A stretch of DNA of 64,000 nucleotides, from contig NC_034012.1 in assembly GCF_000346465.2 (NCBI RefSeq), positions 19,472,508 through 19,536,507 on the forward strand, read 5' to 3'. Position 1 is the first letter of the stretch; every line of letters starts with the position of its first letter. The position numbers were made by a program, and so were the translations under genes. Source of the stretch: Prunus persica (lineage: Eukaryota > Streptophyta > Magnoliopsida > Rosales > Rosaceae). Shown in pieces: positions 45,565 through 58,210 of this stretch. The notes under the pieces were generated by a model that did no database searches, was not told the DNA's origin, and saw nothing but the letters and a program-made list of their open reading frames with translations.

Positions 45565-47419
45565 ATATGCGTTCTCGGGCCGACTACATGTCCCTCGAGT
45601 TCTGCGAGGAATGCGGCTTAGGTTGACTAATGGTCCCCTGAGGCCTGCGAGGAATGCGGCTCGGGTTAACTTTGTGTTTCCGAGGCCTACGAGGAATGTG
45701 GCTAGGTTAACTTTGTGTTTCTGAGGCCTGCGAGGATGGAATTGACGGAATAATATTGGAATTGACGGATTATTATTGGAATTGATGGAATGTTATCGAA
45801 ATTGATGGAATATTAAAGAAATTGACGGAATATGGATGGGGGTACGTCCAGGTGGAGAGTTTTCTAAGTTTTAAGGATTTTATACATATCACAATTAATT
45901 TCTTAAGCGATGAGTTTGTTTTATAAGTAAAAGAGGAAAATATATGTTTAAGTTAAGTTGTTGTTATTGACATGAATATTTTACGAAGTCAATGTAATTT
46001 TAATAATTTTCTCATTTTCTTACTTATCTGTAATAAGTTAATTATAAATCCTTATATGTATATAATTATAATTGGGTTTTATGTGAGTTTCGAAGGAAAG
46101 GTTAAAAGTGTCTTCGGCGGTTGTTTGTTTTATTTTTATTTTCATCTTTATTTTTATTTTATATATATATTAATCTAAACCAATAATACATAAATTGATT
46201 TATGAATTAGAGGAAGTCCAGTGAGTGGACTTTGGTTTTATAAATTATTTTATGCAATTAAAGTTTTATTATTTGATCTTGAATGAATGATTATGAATTT
46301 TACTTTTCAAGCATGATTGTTTGATTTCGATTATTTTTATTATATTATGTTTATATTTAAGTTGAGCATGGCTTGGAAAGTAAGAAGGATAATGGCAACA
46401 GGATTTAAGGATGGAAGAGAAATAGTTTTATAATTTTTTAGGAAATGTTTTTAAACCACCATAGATACCCATGTTGCCTTCGGTTATAATGTTGCCTTCG
46501 GTTATAATGTTGCCTCGATTATTATGTTGCCTTCGGATTATTGTTGCCTCCGGTTATGTCAACGCGTTCGACAGTTGCCCCACGAGTCCTAGGGATACTC
46601 GGATGGTGCGGAGCAAGGAAATGCGGATTAGGTTGACTAAATGTCCCCTGAGTCCTGCGATGATTGCGGCTCGGGTCGACTTTGTGTTACCAAGACCTGC
46701 GAGACAAATTGTGACACGAGGAATTGACAGTATACTGTGGGAATTGATGAAAATTAAGGAATTGACGGTTATATAATGGGTACACCTAAGTGGAAGTGAA
46801 ATATTGATTTTTCAATGCTTTAACTGATTTAATGATATATGTAAATGTGAATGTTATTGAGCATATCGCTAACATGAGAACTTGGATTGATTTGCAATCA
46901 CAATGGACAAGATACATAAGTGCAGTATAAAAAGAGAAAGAACTACGTGTGGCTTGATCCCTTGTTAAGGGTACGTAGGCAACCTAGAGCTTCTAGGTGC
47001 AGGCGCGAGACCAAAGGATTGGAAAAGCTGTTTAGTTAAATTATTTTGAAATCTATTACTGTATTCATGTTGATTCAGAAGTCTGGAATAGTTTCTGTTG
47101 GCAAAACATTTATTTGAATCAAAGAGGCCTAAGGCCATTTAGTTCTAATGTTGGATTGATGGAATTTTATGTTGATGTATGCTGAACGGTTGGGATATGT
47201 GTATATATATTGTTTTTTGTACAGGTAGAATATTTTGGGAAATGAGCAAGTTACAGGGGAGACTCTGCCGAATTTTCTGCAGAAGTCAAGCCAGAAGAAA
47301 ATATTAGGTTTCTAGTTAGAAGGGGAGTTCAGTCATTTGTGCTCGTCACCCGCCAGGTGTCAGACACGCACAGGGTTCGGCGCAGGTTCCAAAGTGGAAT
47401 TTGGGTCGGGTCCTGTCAA

Positions 47420-49011
47420 CTTAGTATCATAGCATTAGGTTAAATTCCTGCAGACTCATTATCTCGTGTGCATCCTTGTTATGGGAATTGTTGATGCTTC
47501 TTGTTGACTCGCTTCTCCCAACTTCTGAACAAAATTGAAAGTTGAATCAACTTGACAGGATCGAGTGGGCTCGGGTAGGGCCTTGTCCCTTGACTTCTCT
47601 CGACTCTAATTCGTGGGGTTGCGTAGGCGTGCCACTATTGGATATGAGACCAGTCCAATAGACCTGGTGTGGGGGAGTGTTGTGAGTTGATTTGGTGATG
47701 TTCGCGTTCTTTCTTTGGGCTTCTGCTCAAGCCATTGTGCTCCAAGGGGGTACTAGCCTGGATTATTTCTTTCTAGCCTCAACTAAGAGGACTTCAATAT
47801 TCTTTCATTCATGTGTGTCAACTTGATAAGTATGAGCGATACCTGATCAAGCAAGGGGAGAAACCAAGATCGTGGTTAGTAGTACCATGTTTGGGCTTAA
47901 CAACCTAATTTGAAATTCATGTAACCCTTGGACTGGGCCAACAGTCAATTCGGGTCCGACTCGACTTCCTATCTCTTGTACCAATACAGCCTTATTCGGG
48001 CCCGAATCCCTCCTTTGGGTCTGAATGATGAATTTAAAAGTGCAAAAGCAGGAAATTAAATTTATCTACTGAATCAATTTATAATATATGTACGTAAGCG
48101 ATTAAATGACAAGTGCTTAATGAAACAGTTAAAATGGATTCTGCAATCCCTTCATCTAATCTTAAGTTAATGACAAGAGGAAGACAGAGGTTCTTTTTAA
48201 CTAATCCATTTGACTAATCCAAAACATAAATTACAAAACAAAGAAGGACTGGAGATTTCTCTATCTAGTTAGATGATTACATGAATTCAAATTGATCATT
48301 TTAAAAGAAAATCATACCATGAAGATGGCATAGCAACAAAAGATGAATGCAGGAGTTGTTAACTGGCTATCTGGAAATTAAGCAGGCTGGTTTGAAAAGA
48401 TCTTGAATTTTTCAAGTATTTTCGAGACATTGCATCTAGTTTGGAGAGAGAGTCCCCTTCTTCTATGGCGGAAGCTCTTTATTTATAGGCAAGGAGAGAG
48501 CTTGCAATGATAGAGGCTGAGAAAGGATATTTGGCTGCTGTCCAAAGTTAGCTGTCGATTCGCTGATCTGAAATGGTTGATAGGAGGGATGATGGAACGT
48601 TTCTGATAAGAACTGCTGGTCCTTTGTGATAATCCTCTGACTTGAACCCTTTGTACTCGAAGATCTGGTTGGCAGCTTGGTCCTTCTTTGGTTCTAGTGG
48701 CTTTCATACAGCTTGTTTCCTTTCTGGGCGAGAAGAGAGTCAAGTCGTCATTAATGGTGATAACCTCTGTCAGACCCTCACGTGGGTCTATGTATAACGG
48801 TTACCAATCTTTTTAACTTTAGTGTGACTCAAAATCTGGGCTTCCTGTTCTTGGGCCTTGGACTAACTTTTTTTATACTGACGGACCTCTAAGTAAAGGG
48901 GTTCCTTTGGTTTTGAGGAAAAAAGACAAAGGCTGTTGGGCCTGGGCCTTGTAAAATATTCTTTTGAAAAGTAAACCATATTTGGTCCATTCACCAAAAC
49001 TGGATACAAAC
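47420..49011 (+). other. Primer-binding site and internal/LTR-like DNA
   Basis: TTAGTATCATAGC (47421-47433) resembles the initiator tRNA-Met primer-binding site TGGTATCAGAGC. GGTGTGGGGGAG at 47664-47675 looks like a polypurine tract and is followed by TGTTGTGAGTT. CTCTTTATTTATAGGC near 48475 is TATA-like. The rest, to about 49011, may be part of another LTR ending GGATACA. No protein domain is recognised in it. Confidence 0.4.
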
Positions 49012-50490
49012 AGGAGGTCTGTTAGCATCTTTGAGATTCCTTCTTCTTACCTTCTACTCCTGTGGATACAAAGCCCTTTAATACTAGAAGCAGAACATCC
49101 TAGAATACGAAGTAAATCCAGAACTACCAAATTTCTCAGGAAACTCAACATTTATAACCTCAGCATACTTTTCTAGAGGCTCGAAAACAATCGCCTTAAA
49201 ATTCTAATTTTCAATTCTCACAATGTATATATTTGACAGCAAACACATAAGCTACAGTTTATTTGTGGGTGATGGAAAAGAATCAATTTGAGCCAGCTAT
49301 GGAAAAATATGGAAGTTACAAAAAAAATTCTTTTTTTTAAAAAAAAAAAAATTTGAAAAGAAAAAAGAAACTTTGGGATTGCTAACACTTAGGGGTCATT
49401 TGGCATGGCAGACTGTCATGGACTGGACTAAATCCTGAGACTGTATCGGATTAGCATGAATTGGAGTAAGCTGGATTAAGTACTGACCTACGTTTGGTGC
49501 TGCGTCGGACTAAGAAGCTGGATTGTAAAAATAGTGAAAACCTATGTTTCCTGCTGTGTCGGACTAAAAAATAATTATTATAATATTTAAATTTAATTTG
49601 GATTTTTGACCTAAAAGATAAATAAATGCTACAAAGAAACCCAATTCAAAGATTTATAACAATATCTGGCAAAAAACAAAAAGATTTAAATAATAATAAA
49701 AAGAAAACAAAAATTTTTTTTTTTTTTTTTTTGAAGAATAAAATTATGATATTTATTTTTTGGCTTCCCAAGATTAATCTTAGTTGGTCAAAACATTGTT
49801 AAAGGAGATAAGCTCACTCTATATAATTCTAGGTTTTTCAGGGCCCAAGTAAAATAATATTTTTAAATTTTTTTTATATATATGTAAAATTTTTGTATAT
49901 TTGACTTTCGACTTCAAACTGAAAAATATAATTTGACAAGGTAAAAATTACTTGCGATAAATAAACCATCACATCATGAATTATTAAACTTGTTTCAATA
50001 TCAAAAAAATATCAAACATTTGTAAATTACTATAGTTTGATTTTCCAAATGCAATATCAAAATAATTATTGTTATATTTAAATTTAATTAAGGATTTTTA
50101 TCTATAAAAAATAAATGCTGCAAAAAAACATTTAAAGATCTAAGACAATAATTAAAAGAAAACAAATAAAATTATGATATTTTTTAAAGAGTGGCGTCGG
50201 ACTCACGTGTTTTATTTAGCGAACCACTTTTTAAGCTCATTGTATTAGATGAGCAAGTGGGGTGTTTTTTTCACTATTGGACTATACAGTCTCATTTAAG
50301 TTAGTTCCTTATCTTACCAAACAAGGATTTTGAGTGCTATTTAACCCAGTCCAGTCCAGTGAGGCGTACCAAACATGGCCTTGGCCTTAGAGTACAATGG
50401 TTTTGTCGAGAATTCAGGTTACTTGAGGAGCAAGTTTCCTTTTATTTATATTTCAATTAGGTTCTTTGTAGTACTAATAGTGGCACGTGT
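49012..50490. repeat. Paralogous segment S, copy 1 (contains block R and a Harbinger-type insert)
   Basis: From AGGAGGTCT to TAATAGTGGCACG it is collinear with 58152-58210 plus 59220-59553. Copy 1 lacks the hAT element that splits copy 2; copy 2 lacks the insert at 49392-50386. No coding sequence is recognised. Confidence 0.8.
49392..50386. mobile_element. Harbinger-type non-autonomous element
   Basis: Ends GGGGTCATTTGGCATGG and (reverse complement) GGCCATGTTTGGTACG, with subterminal CTGGACTGGACT repeats and TTA on both sides (49389-49391 and 50387-50389). The interior is AT-rich without coding sequence. The matching empty site is near 59458 (AACACTAGTGGTTTG). The right edge could also be at 50380. 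Confidence 0.75.
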
Positions 50491-51339
50491 TTGTACACAT
50501 TATATCCTGGGAGAATATTCGGGATAGATCCTCTTCACACTCAATCCTCTTCTTCCTCGATCCTTGCAAAATAGATTTTGTCAACGGAGCACACCCGAGG
50601 GGTGTTGGCTAAAGACCCTTCGATGCCTAAGTCAGTTAAATGGTCTTAATAAGAATTCAAAACAACACAAATTCAGATTTAGGGGACATATAAAATAAGA
50701 ATTCAAGACAACACATATTCAGGGTGCAGACAATAGTGACAAGTTGATCAAGTGTGGAAATTGAATGATAAATAATTCTTCTTATTTCGGTATTAATTAG
50801 AATCGAATGACAAGACTATAAACCAAAGTCAAGAGAATGCAGCAACCATTGCTAAAATATGAATATGGTTTGAATACTTTGGGTTTTTCTTTATTCTTCT
50901 CCATAAGGAGGTATATATAGGAGTTTACATATGAAGGTTTTACAAGGAATTAGATATAGTAAAGAATTAGGAAAGTATCTCCTAATTGTACAATGATTTA
51001 TCACTTATATAAAACATAGGAAAGTAAATCCCTTAATTAATCAAGGAAGTAAACCTCCTTGATTAATTAGGAGACTTATGTCATCACGAATGCCCAACTT
51101 GGTAAGTGAGTCATGATATACTCTTCCACACTCACAGCATATGCAATATCTAATCTTGGAGGACGTATGAAGAGTAGAACCTTTGGTGGTGATAGAAGAA
51201 GGAGTCTAGGTTGACCGCATGCTTCTGTGAGTTTGCAATAAGATGGAGAATCGTATGGGTTCTTGACATCGCAGCGGAAGTAAGATGTGATATGAGAAGG
51301 TGAGGAAGGTGATGTGAGAAATTTGATGTAGGAATTGGA

Positions 51340-51580
51340 TTTAAGAGGTATGTGTTTAGGGATTTGGATAAGAGGATTTGAGGACTTTAGATTTGAGGGA
51401 TTTGGATTTGGGGAAAAAAAAAAATTGAGGAATTTGATTTAGGGTTTTGGATTTGAATATGAGAAATTTGAAGAAATTTGAAGAAATTTGAGAAACTTGA
51501 GATAAGGGTGGATTTGAATATGAGAAATTTGAAGAAATTTGAGATAAGGGTTTAGAGACAAAACAAATTCTCTTCACTCC
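51340..51580. repeat. Degenerate GAAATTTGA-type repeat
   Basis: Short irregular repeats of GAAATTTGAAGAAATTTGAG. A related stretch lies at 52150-52345. Both flank the gag remnant. Confidence 0.6.
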
Positions 51581-51701
51581 CCTTCTACCCTTGAAGAGAA
51601 GGGGTCGTCAGAGTCAAGAAATAAGCAACATCTTCTAGGGATACGTCAATAAACATAGCCCTTTCACTCTTTTTTCTTTTTTTGGGTAGAGTTTGCCCCT
51701 C

Positions 51702-52130
51702 CTAGTACCACAACCAATCATCTTGCTGCTGAGGATGTCCTGTTGTGGCTATAAAGGCAGAGGCAGGAGTTGGTGCCGTTGGAACTGTAGGACTAACAGA
51801 AGCTGAGTCAGAAGATGTGTCGAGTGATTTGCCCCTATTCTTGCGCGGAGCTTTGGAGTGGTCCCACCAATCCGGGTAACCAATCAATTCGTAACAGCCA
51901 TCACGAGTATGTTTGCTTTCCCACAGTGAGTGCATTTGCATTCCGGACGATAGCTTGTGACTTGAGTCTGAGAAGCACCAGTGGTAGAAGTCGGAGGACC
52001 CTGTGGACGTTGGGTGGCTAGGACAGTAGTGTCTGGAGTACTGGTCATGGTCAGTCGTTGTTGAGCTTCGCTACGGACATATGCAAAGGTTTGGTCAAGG
52101 TCTAATTTAGGTTCTTTGCACAAGATCCAT
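51702..52130 (-). pseudogene. Copia gag C-terminal fragment with zinc knuckle
   Basis: The minus strand reads LDLDQTFAYVRSEAQQRL, a typical Copia gag linker, then CKCTHCGK and, after a frame change near 51920, SKHTRDGCYELIGYPDWW. Together these give a C-x2-C-x4-H-x4-C zinc knuckle followed by the GYPDWW signature of plant Copia gag. It ends in a stop after WLWY, where protease would start in a complete element. No protease, integrase or RT follows at lower coordinates. Gag would coat the RNA. Confidence 0.75.
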
Positions 52131-52392
52131 GGCAGCGGAAGAATTTTAGGGGTAAAAAAAAAAAAATGTGTTTCGGAATTTGAAGATATGAGGGATGTGG
52201 ATGGAGATCTGAATTTGGTAAAGAGAAATATGAGTTTGGAGAAATATGAGGAATTTGAGGAATATGATTTTAGGGTTTGTGTTTGAAGAAGTTTGATATG
52301 AGGATTTAGGGTTTGTGTTGGAAGAAATTTGATATGAGGATTTAGAGACAACCGAGGATCGATTGCTCTGATTAATTAGGAGACTCACGTCA

Positions 52393-52850
52393 ACAACCAT
52401 AAGTTGAAGAAAGTTCAAAGCATCGTATGACTATCAGGAGCATATTTTGTTACAAGCATATCAATCTCATGACGTAGTTGTATGAAAGATCAAAGGTAAT
52501 TGTGTCGTCAACACCGATGTCTAGCTTCGATGTCTTTGTATTAAGGTTCTTCATTACTGTGAATGTAGTCGTGGATTGAACCATATCTAGCTTCATCTGG
52601 GTTAGGCCTACTTGGCCTTCTCTTCCCATAAACAATGGCCATCATTTGATTTTAGGCATTTTATGAAGTTCTATCCATTACGGTGTCTCTCAAAAATCAA
52701 AACCATGAATAAATTGCATATACCTTTTTTTTTTTTTTTTTTTTGTGCCCCTTTAATTTTTTGCGCTTGGATGTGATTAGAGCAAACTCTAATAGTAATA
52801 AGTAATATCACGAGACATGACAATGTATCTAGAAGGCAAGAAAAGTAAGA
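52393..52850 (-). repeat. Second copy of the dioxygenase upstream segment
   Basis: Collinear with 12245-12600 (CATCGTATGACTATCAGGAG, TCTAGCTTCGATGTCTTTG, TTCTTCATTACT, GACAATGTATCTAGAAG). The Copia element lies where the gene body would be expected. Confidence 0.65.
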
Positions 52851-53401
52851 AATATTCTCGATACCTAAAGACACATTTATTATAAGGCCATGGTTTTGCC
52901 CCATGAACTATTTGCATATCGTCAATTTAGCCCCTTAACAATTTTTTCAGTAAATTAAGGACTCCAATTGTTTAAAAATTGTCAATTGAGGACTTACCGT
53001 CAAAATTTTCAAATTTCATCCAAATTCCAGTCCAAATTAAGGGTAAATTTATAATTTTTATATAAAAATTTACAGAAAAAGAGAATAAAAACATCACTTT
53101 GTGGATAAAAAACATCACCACGCGCCCAGCCACCCCCTTCCCCGCCCCACCTCTCCCACGGTGCCCCCAACTCATTCCCACGGTGCCCCTAAAACCACCT
53201 TTCTCTCTCTGATCTTCACCAAACTAATTCCCACTGGCTTTAAGGATCTGGCTCCCAACCTAACCTTAACCAGAGTTGCAGAGGTTGAAAAAATTGGCAT
53301 CTTAAAATTGACCAATGACACTAGTAGGCTAATGGGTCATGATTTGTACGCTCCCCCCTCCCCTCTACCCAGAAAACTCCCAAGCCCAACGCCGCCATAC
53401 T
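52851..53401. other. Gene-free stretch, possible MITE end
   Basis: TTTTGCCCCATGAACTATTTG near 52890 followed by TAGCCCCTTAAC and AATTAAGGACTCC is a wording typical of plant MITE ends, but no matching inverted end was fixed. The rest (53100-53400) is C-rich, without a convincing gene. Confidence 0.35.
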
Positions 53402-54080
53402 TGTTAGAAGTATGCCCTAAAGCCAATCATGAGATGTAAACTCTAAGGATATTTTACCTAATTAATTAAGGGCATTATGTTATTTTGAGTAATAATCTTA
53501 GTCATTTAATTCAAAAGTAATTAGAGTTTAAATTGATATATTTATTCTTCTCATGAGGAGGGATATATATACTACATACAGAGTAGGTACAAATAGGAAA
53601 TATATACAAAATCTCCTAATTCTAATCAAATTAGATCATTACAATAAAATACAAATTATATTCCTAATAGGAACAGTTGACTTTGACTCACACCAATAAT
53701 TTAATTAACCATCAAGTCCATGGATCGTGAGACATAGAAAGTGACTTAAGGAAGTTAAGTTAGGAGATCGTTCCGTACCATGTCAACATCCTAAATGATT
53801 CGTGGTCATAGGATAATCAAATGGGCATTGATAATCTTTAAAAAATATAATGCACGGTATCTGTTCAATTATGAGGATGATTGGTCTCGAGTCAGTCATG
53901 TGGAGACACTAAGATAAGTGTATGGGTGTTCAGTAGAGAATGAATTCACTGAATGTGATCAATAGAGAGAACTTGAATGAAAGTTTTACTTACATGTCAA
54001 TCAGGATCTCTCAAGTTGGAATAGTGCAAATTAGTCCTAGACCTGAGACACAACGAGTTGTCTCATGGAAACGTCGTGGA
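53402..54080 (+). mobile_element. LTR-like sequence (solo LTR or fragment)
   Basis: Begins TGTTAGAAGTATGCCC and includes a TATA-like GGGATATATATAC near 53562. It contains GTGGAGACACTAAGATAAGTG and CTGAGACACAACGAG. No target duplication or second LTR was found. The right edge is approximate. Confidence 0.4.
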
Positions 54081-54114
54081 TGGGAAGGAAGTGCTGAGGT
54101 TTCATACCAAAAAA

Positions 54115-54345
54115 AGAAACAAAAAGGGTTGCAGGCTAAGGAGAACGGGAGGGAAGAGGTAAAGAGAAGTAAAAAGAAGAAAGAAAAAGAAAGGAGGAGG
54201 AGGAGGATTGTAGGCCAGAGAGAACAAGAGGGAAGAGATAAAGAAAAGTAAAAAAAAAAGAAGGAGAATTGTAGACCAGGGAGCAAAACAAAAAATGAAG
54301 GAGGTGCATGCTAGCGAGAGCGAAAGGGAAGAGGAAAAGCAAATA
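54115..54345. repeat. Purine-rich imperfect tandem repeat
   Basis: Three units start with GTTGCAGGCTAAGGAGAAC (54129), TTGTAGGCCAGAGAGAAC (54209) and TTGTAGACCAGGGAGC (54269), separated by A/G-rich text. Confidence 0.65.
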
Positions 54346-54504
54346 AAAAATAACTTACAGCTGTCAGCATTTAAATGGTTTGGGATGCTGAGCTAGACTG
54401 CTGACCTGACACCCTCGTCAAGGCCGTCTCTGAGATTTTGAGGGCCCTGTGCTAAACTTAAATTGGGGCCTCACATAATCTAATACAAAAATACTTATAA
54501 CTAA

Positions 54505-55086
54505 AGGCTCATTTGGTACACCGTATTAGACTCAAGATAGAAGTAAATAGTCCATGTCAGTTGTTTGGTGTCAACTTGTATTATTTAATTACCTGACTAT
54601 TTTAAACGGATTGGGCTTTTAATACTCTCCTTACCTGACTAACTAATTCAACCCACACATCCCGGTTTGGATAATACACGCTTAATTATACGGTTAGGGA
54701 AAAAGAATACACATGTTCACGTGAAAAGTTCTATTTCATCTTCTTCTCCCTAGGATTCTTCTCTACTATCTTTTCTACAGGTTATTCACTCTTCTATTTA
54801 CCTTCATCAAAACTTTTTAAATTATTTTTAAAACGAAAACTTCATCAAAACTTTGGGGTTCACAAGAATTTTCTAAGTAGATTTTGGGTTTATTTGTATA
54901 TGTAAATATATCTGTTTTTGGGTATTTTGCTTTGTAAACTTCGGCATCCGAAAGCATGTGTCGTTCAAAATTTATGCCATCTTCCACAGTGCAATTGTTT
55001 TTTCAGTGTTGCTTCTTAATAGCAGTTGTTGCTAGATTTCTTGGTTTATTTATTTTTTCTTTTGTAATAAGGTCTCTCTCTCTCTC

Positions 55087-55117
<31 letters not shown>

Positions 55118-55802
55118 CCAATATGCTTCTTCTCTCTTATCATGTCTTCATCTTCTCTTTCTTTATATATTTCCTCTTTTATTAAATTTTGTGGAAATTA
55201 GGTTATGAGTTTTTATTTTTGTGGAAATTAGGTTAGGAACGTAATTGCATCATGGAATTATTTATTTGTCTATGTTTTGTATTGAATTAAGACTCGATGT
55301 TTCAGAGAGCAACCAAAAAGCTTGGGTTTGGTTACTGGGGAGTGGATGAGTTTGGTTCATAATTCAGTTTTCCAAAATTCAAACTTTAGTTTGTTGAATG
55401 AGTGGATTGTTCGATTTAATTTGGTGAATGCTGGAAATTAAATTTCGGTTAACTAAAGTAATTGAAACGTATTTAGCAAATTCATGATGATGCATGGATA
55501 TATGTGATTAATGACAAGAAGCAGCAATTAAATTAAAAGCCCTTTTAACTTCCCAATAAATTACTCCCTTTCCGTATGAATTTAAATTTTCATTAAATTA
55601 TCAAAGAATGAAAAAAAAAAAACAAGTCTGAACTGATGCTATCCGGAGTAACACCAAACGCAGTATAACTTAGTCAAACTATTTATCTGGAATAACACCA
55701 AGCGCCTTATAATATTATGGATAAATAGTCAGTACTCTCCGAAACATATTAATATTATCCGACAGAAATTAGTCAGTACATTCCAATATACCAAACGAGC
55801 CC
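54505..55802. mobile_element. Harbinger-type MITE in hAT element A
   Basis: Ends AGGCTCATTTGGTA and TACCAAACGAGCCC, flanked by TAA (54502-54504, 55803-55805). The hAT text CTTATAACTAAA...AAGTCAT, continuous in element B near 58322-58350, is interrupted here. Contains a CT microsatellite (55071-55118). Confidence 0.75.
55071..55118. repeat. (CT)n microsatellite
   Basis: TCTCTC runs with one interruption. Confidence 0.9.
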
Positions 55803-57283
55803 TAAAAGTCATCATCAATAAACATGTAATGAAAAAAACATACCTTACTATCTAAAAATCATTCACATTGTATTTGAAATCTTTATTTGAAGAATTAAAA
55901 CTAGTACAAGAGTTTTTTCCCCAAAAGGAAAAAAAAAAAAAAAACTAGTACAATACTTAATGTTTGAAAATTGATCTTGACTTTTTAGAAGAGAAATCAT
56001 CAATCAAATGTTCATAATCAAGTTTTTCTAGAAGTTCACTTCCAATTGAAATCAGAGCTAGTCTATTTAATCTTTCTTGTGACAAAAATTGTCAAAGGAT
56101 TGAAAACAATGAACCAAAGAGAGATTAAATTAAGCCCTTTTAACTTCCCACTAAATTACTCTCTTTCCGTATGAATTTAAATTTTCATTAAATTATCAAA
56201 GAATTTTAAAAAAAAAAGTCTGATTTGATGTTATCCGAAACAACACCAAACACAGTATAACTTAGTCAGACTATTTATCCGGAACAACACCAAACGCCTT
56301 ATAATAAACAGTTTGTACTCTCCAAAACATATTAATATTATCCGATAGAAATTAGTCAGTATAGTCCGACGTACCAAACGAGCCCTAAAAGTCATCATCA
56401 ATAAACATGTAATGACAAAAACATACCTTACTATCCAAAAATCATTCACATTGTATTTATAATCTTTATTTGAAGAATTAAAACTATTACAAGAGGTTTT
56501 TCTCGAAAAGAAAAAAAAAACTACTATAATACTTAATGTTTGAAAATTGATCTTGACTTTTTAGGAGAAATCATCAATCAAATGTTCATAATCAAGTTTT
56601 TCTAGAAGTTCACTTCCAATTGAAATCATAGCTAGTCTATTTAATCTTTCTTGTGACAAAAATTGTCAAAGGATTGAAAAAATGAACCTAAGAGAAATTA
56701 AATTAAAAGCTCTTTTTACTTCCCACTAAATTACTCCCTTTCCGTCTGAATTTAAATTTTCATTAAATTATCAAAGAATTAAAAAAAGAGTATGATCTGA
56801 TGTAATCCGGAACAACACCAAACACAGTATAACTTAGTTAGACTATTTATCCGGCACAATACCAAACGCCTTATAATATTATGGATAAACAGTCAGTACT
56901 CTCCGAAACATATTAATATTATCCGATAGAAATTAGTCAGTACAATCCGACGTACCAAACGAGCCCTAAAGTCATCATCAATAAACATGTAATGACAAAA
57001 ACATACCTTACTATCCAAAAATCATTCACATTGTATTTGTAATCTTTATTTGAAGAATTGAAACTATTACAAGAGTTTTTTCCTGAAAATAAAAAAACAA
57101 CAACTAGTACAATACTTAGTGTTTGAAAATTGATCTTGACTTTTTAGAAGAGAAATCATCAATCAAATGTTCATAATCAAGTTTTTCTAGAAGTTCACTT
57201 CCAATTGAAATCAGAGCTACTCTGTTTAATCTTTCTTGGGACAAAAATTGTCAAAGTATTGAAAAAATGAACCAAAGAGAGAT
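55530..57283. repeat. Threefold tandem repeat of a ~585-bp unit spanning a MITE/hAT junction
   Basis: Units begin near 55530, 56124 and 56698 at AAATTAA...CTTTTAACTTCCCA. Each contains the right ~265 bp of the MITE, its end CCAAACGAGCCC (55802, 56385, 56966), and ~320 bp of hAT interior ending AATGAACCAAAGAGAG. Units differ by small substitutions and indels. Confidence 0.85.
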
Positions 57284-57597
57284 TGATGAATGATGATGAT
57301 TACTTACCAGAAAATCAGAGTTTAAGAGAAAGAAGAAGTCATGAAGTTTTTTTTTTTTTGGAAGAAAGTACTTTTTTGGAGGAGAAAACGTTCTTTTCTC
57401 TTTCTGAAGAACAATAGGGAGGAAAGTAAGGTATGTTTTTGTCACACATACTTTTGTGATAATATGCAGCACGCTAAATTATATATACCATTCCTATAAT
57501 TTTAATATATATAATATAAAGAAATTTTTTTTTCAAGGGGCCTGTACATTGGCGCCACTTGCACCCCCCAAAGCTACCCCTCCGTGTCAGATAAGTT

Positions 57598-58210
57598 TTT
57601 CTCCTAAACTAGGCACCAAAACTGTCAATACAAATTGCTTTTGTAGACACCAATGTCCATGCCCATTGATTTTTTTTTAATACTGCAGCATGAACCACAC
57701 AAAATTTTATTCATAGAATATCCGAGGCCAGCATCCCTTGATTCATATTTAACTAATAGTTTAGCCTAGTAGGTCTTAATTACGGAATTAGAAATATCCG
57801 ATGCAGAATAAGATATTTAATTGACAGATAGGTAGCCGAACTGGGAATTTGTTGATGGTTAGAATATATTCCTTAGTTTGTAATACATCCTAGAAAATAA
57901 GAAAAAGAAGAAAGTAAGAACCCAACGCTGCACTGAAGAATCATATGAAAAAGTCAAGAGAAGCATGCTCGATCAGCTTCAATACTTTGAAAGAAGTTCA
58001 AAGTAAATTCTTTTGTGACAGTGAGCCAACCAACCACCTATGTCGTTTAGTGGTCTAGAGGCCAAGTTGGGTCTGTGAGCGGAAGAACAGAATATGGAGA
58101 ATTTTTTGGGGATTTTTTTCCGCAAAATATTGGGTTATACATAAATTTTAAGGAGGTCTACAATCTTTGAGATTCTTTCTTCTTACCTTCTATTGCTGCT
58201 GATACAAAGC
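57598..58210. repeat. Segment with block R, left part of copy 2
   Basis: Matches 13493 onward (CTAAACTRGGCACCAAAA, GCAGCATGAACCACACAAAA, GAAAAAGTCAAGAGAAGCATG), with extra unmatched sequence at 57740-57930. From 58152 it matches segment S copy 1. Confidence 0.65.

Larger units (their letters stand above)
50491..52392 (-). mobile_element. Deleted Copia element, minus strand
   Basis: LTR-like sequence at about 50491-51083 (TATA-like CCTATATATACC on the minus strand, LTR start TGACATAAGTCTCC at its right edge), gag remnant at 51702-52130, and a 5' LTR reduced to its first ~24 bp (TGACGTGAGTCTCC...) joined straight to the primer-binding site GAGCAATCG at about 52355-52392. The left edge is placed where homology with 59553 stops. 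No pol is left. Confidence 0.65.
54419..57582. mobile_element. hAT-type element A, enlarged by a MITE and tandem repeats
   Basis: The left end (AAGGCCGTCTCTGAGATTTTGA) and right end (GGCGCCACTTGCACC...CCCCT) match the ends of the 1009-bp hAT element at 58211-59219. A Harbinger-type MITE sits at 54505-55802, and a three-fold tandem repeat enlarges the interior. No transposase is coded. The 8-bp target duplication could not be recognised, so the edges are approximate. Confidence 0.6.

Noticed and set aside
47676..49011. Possible solo LTR from TGTTGTGAGTT to GGATACA
   Set aside because: No matching 5-bp duplication and no second copy, so it is only mentioned in the region entry.
54011..54286. 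Phenylalanine/serine-rich open frame on the minus strand
   Set aside because: It is the reverse of an A/G-rich imperfect tandem repeat.
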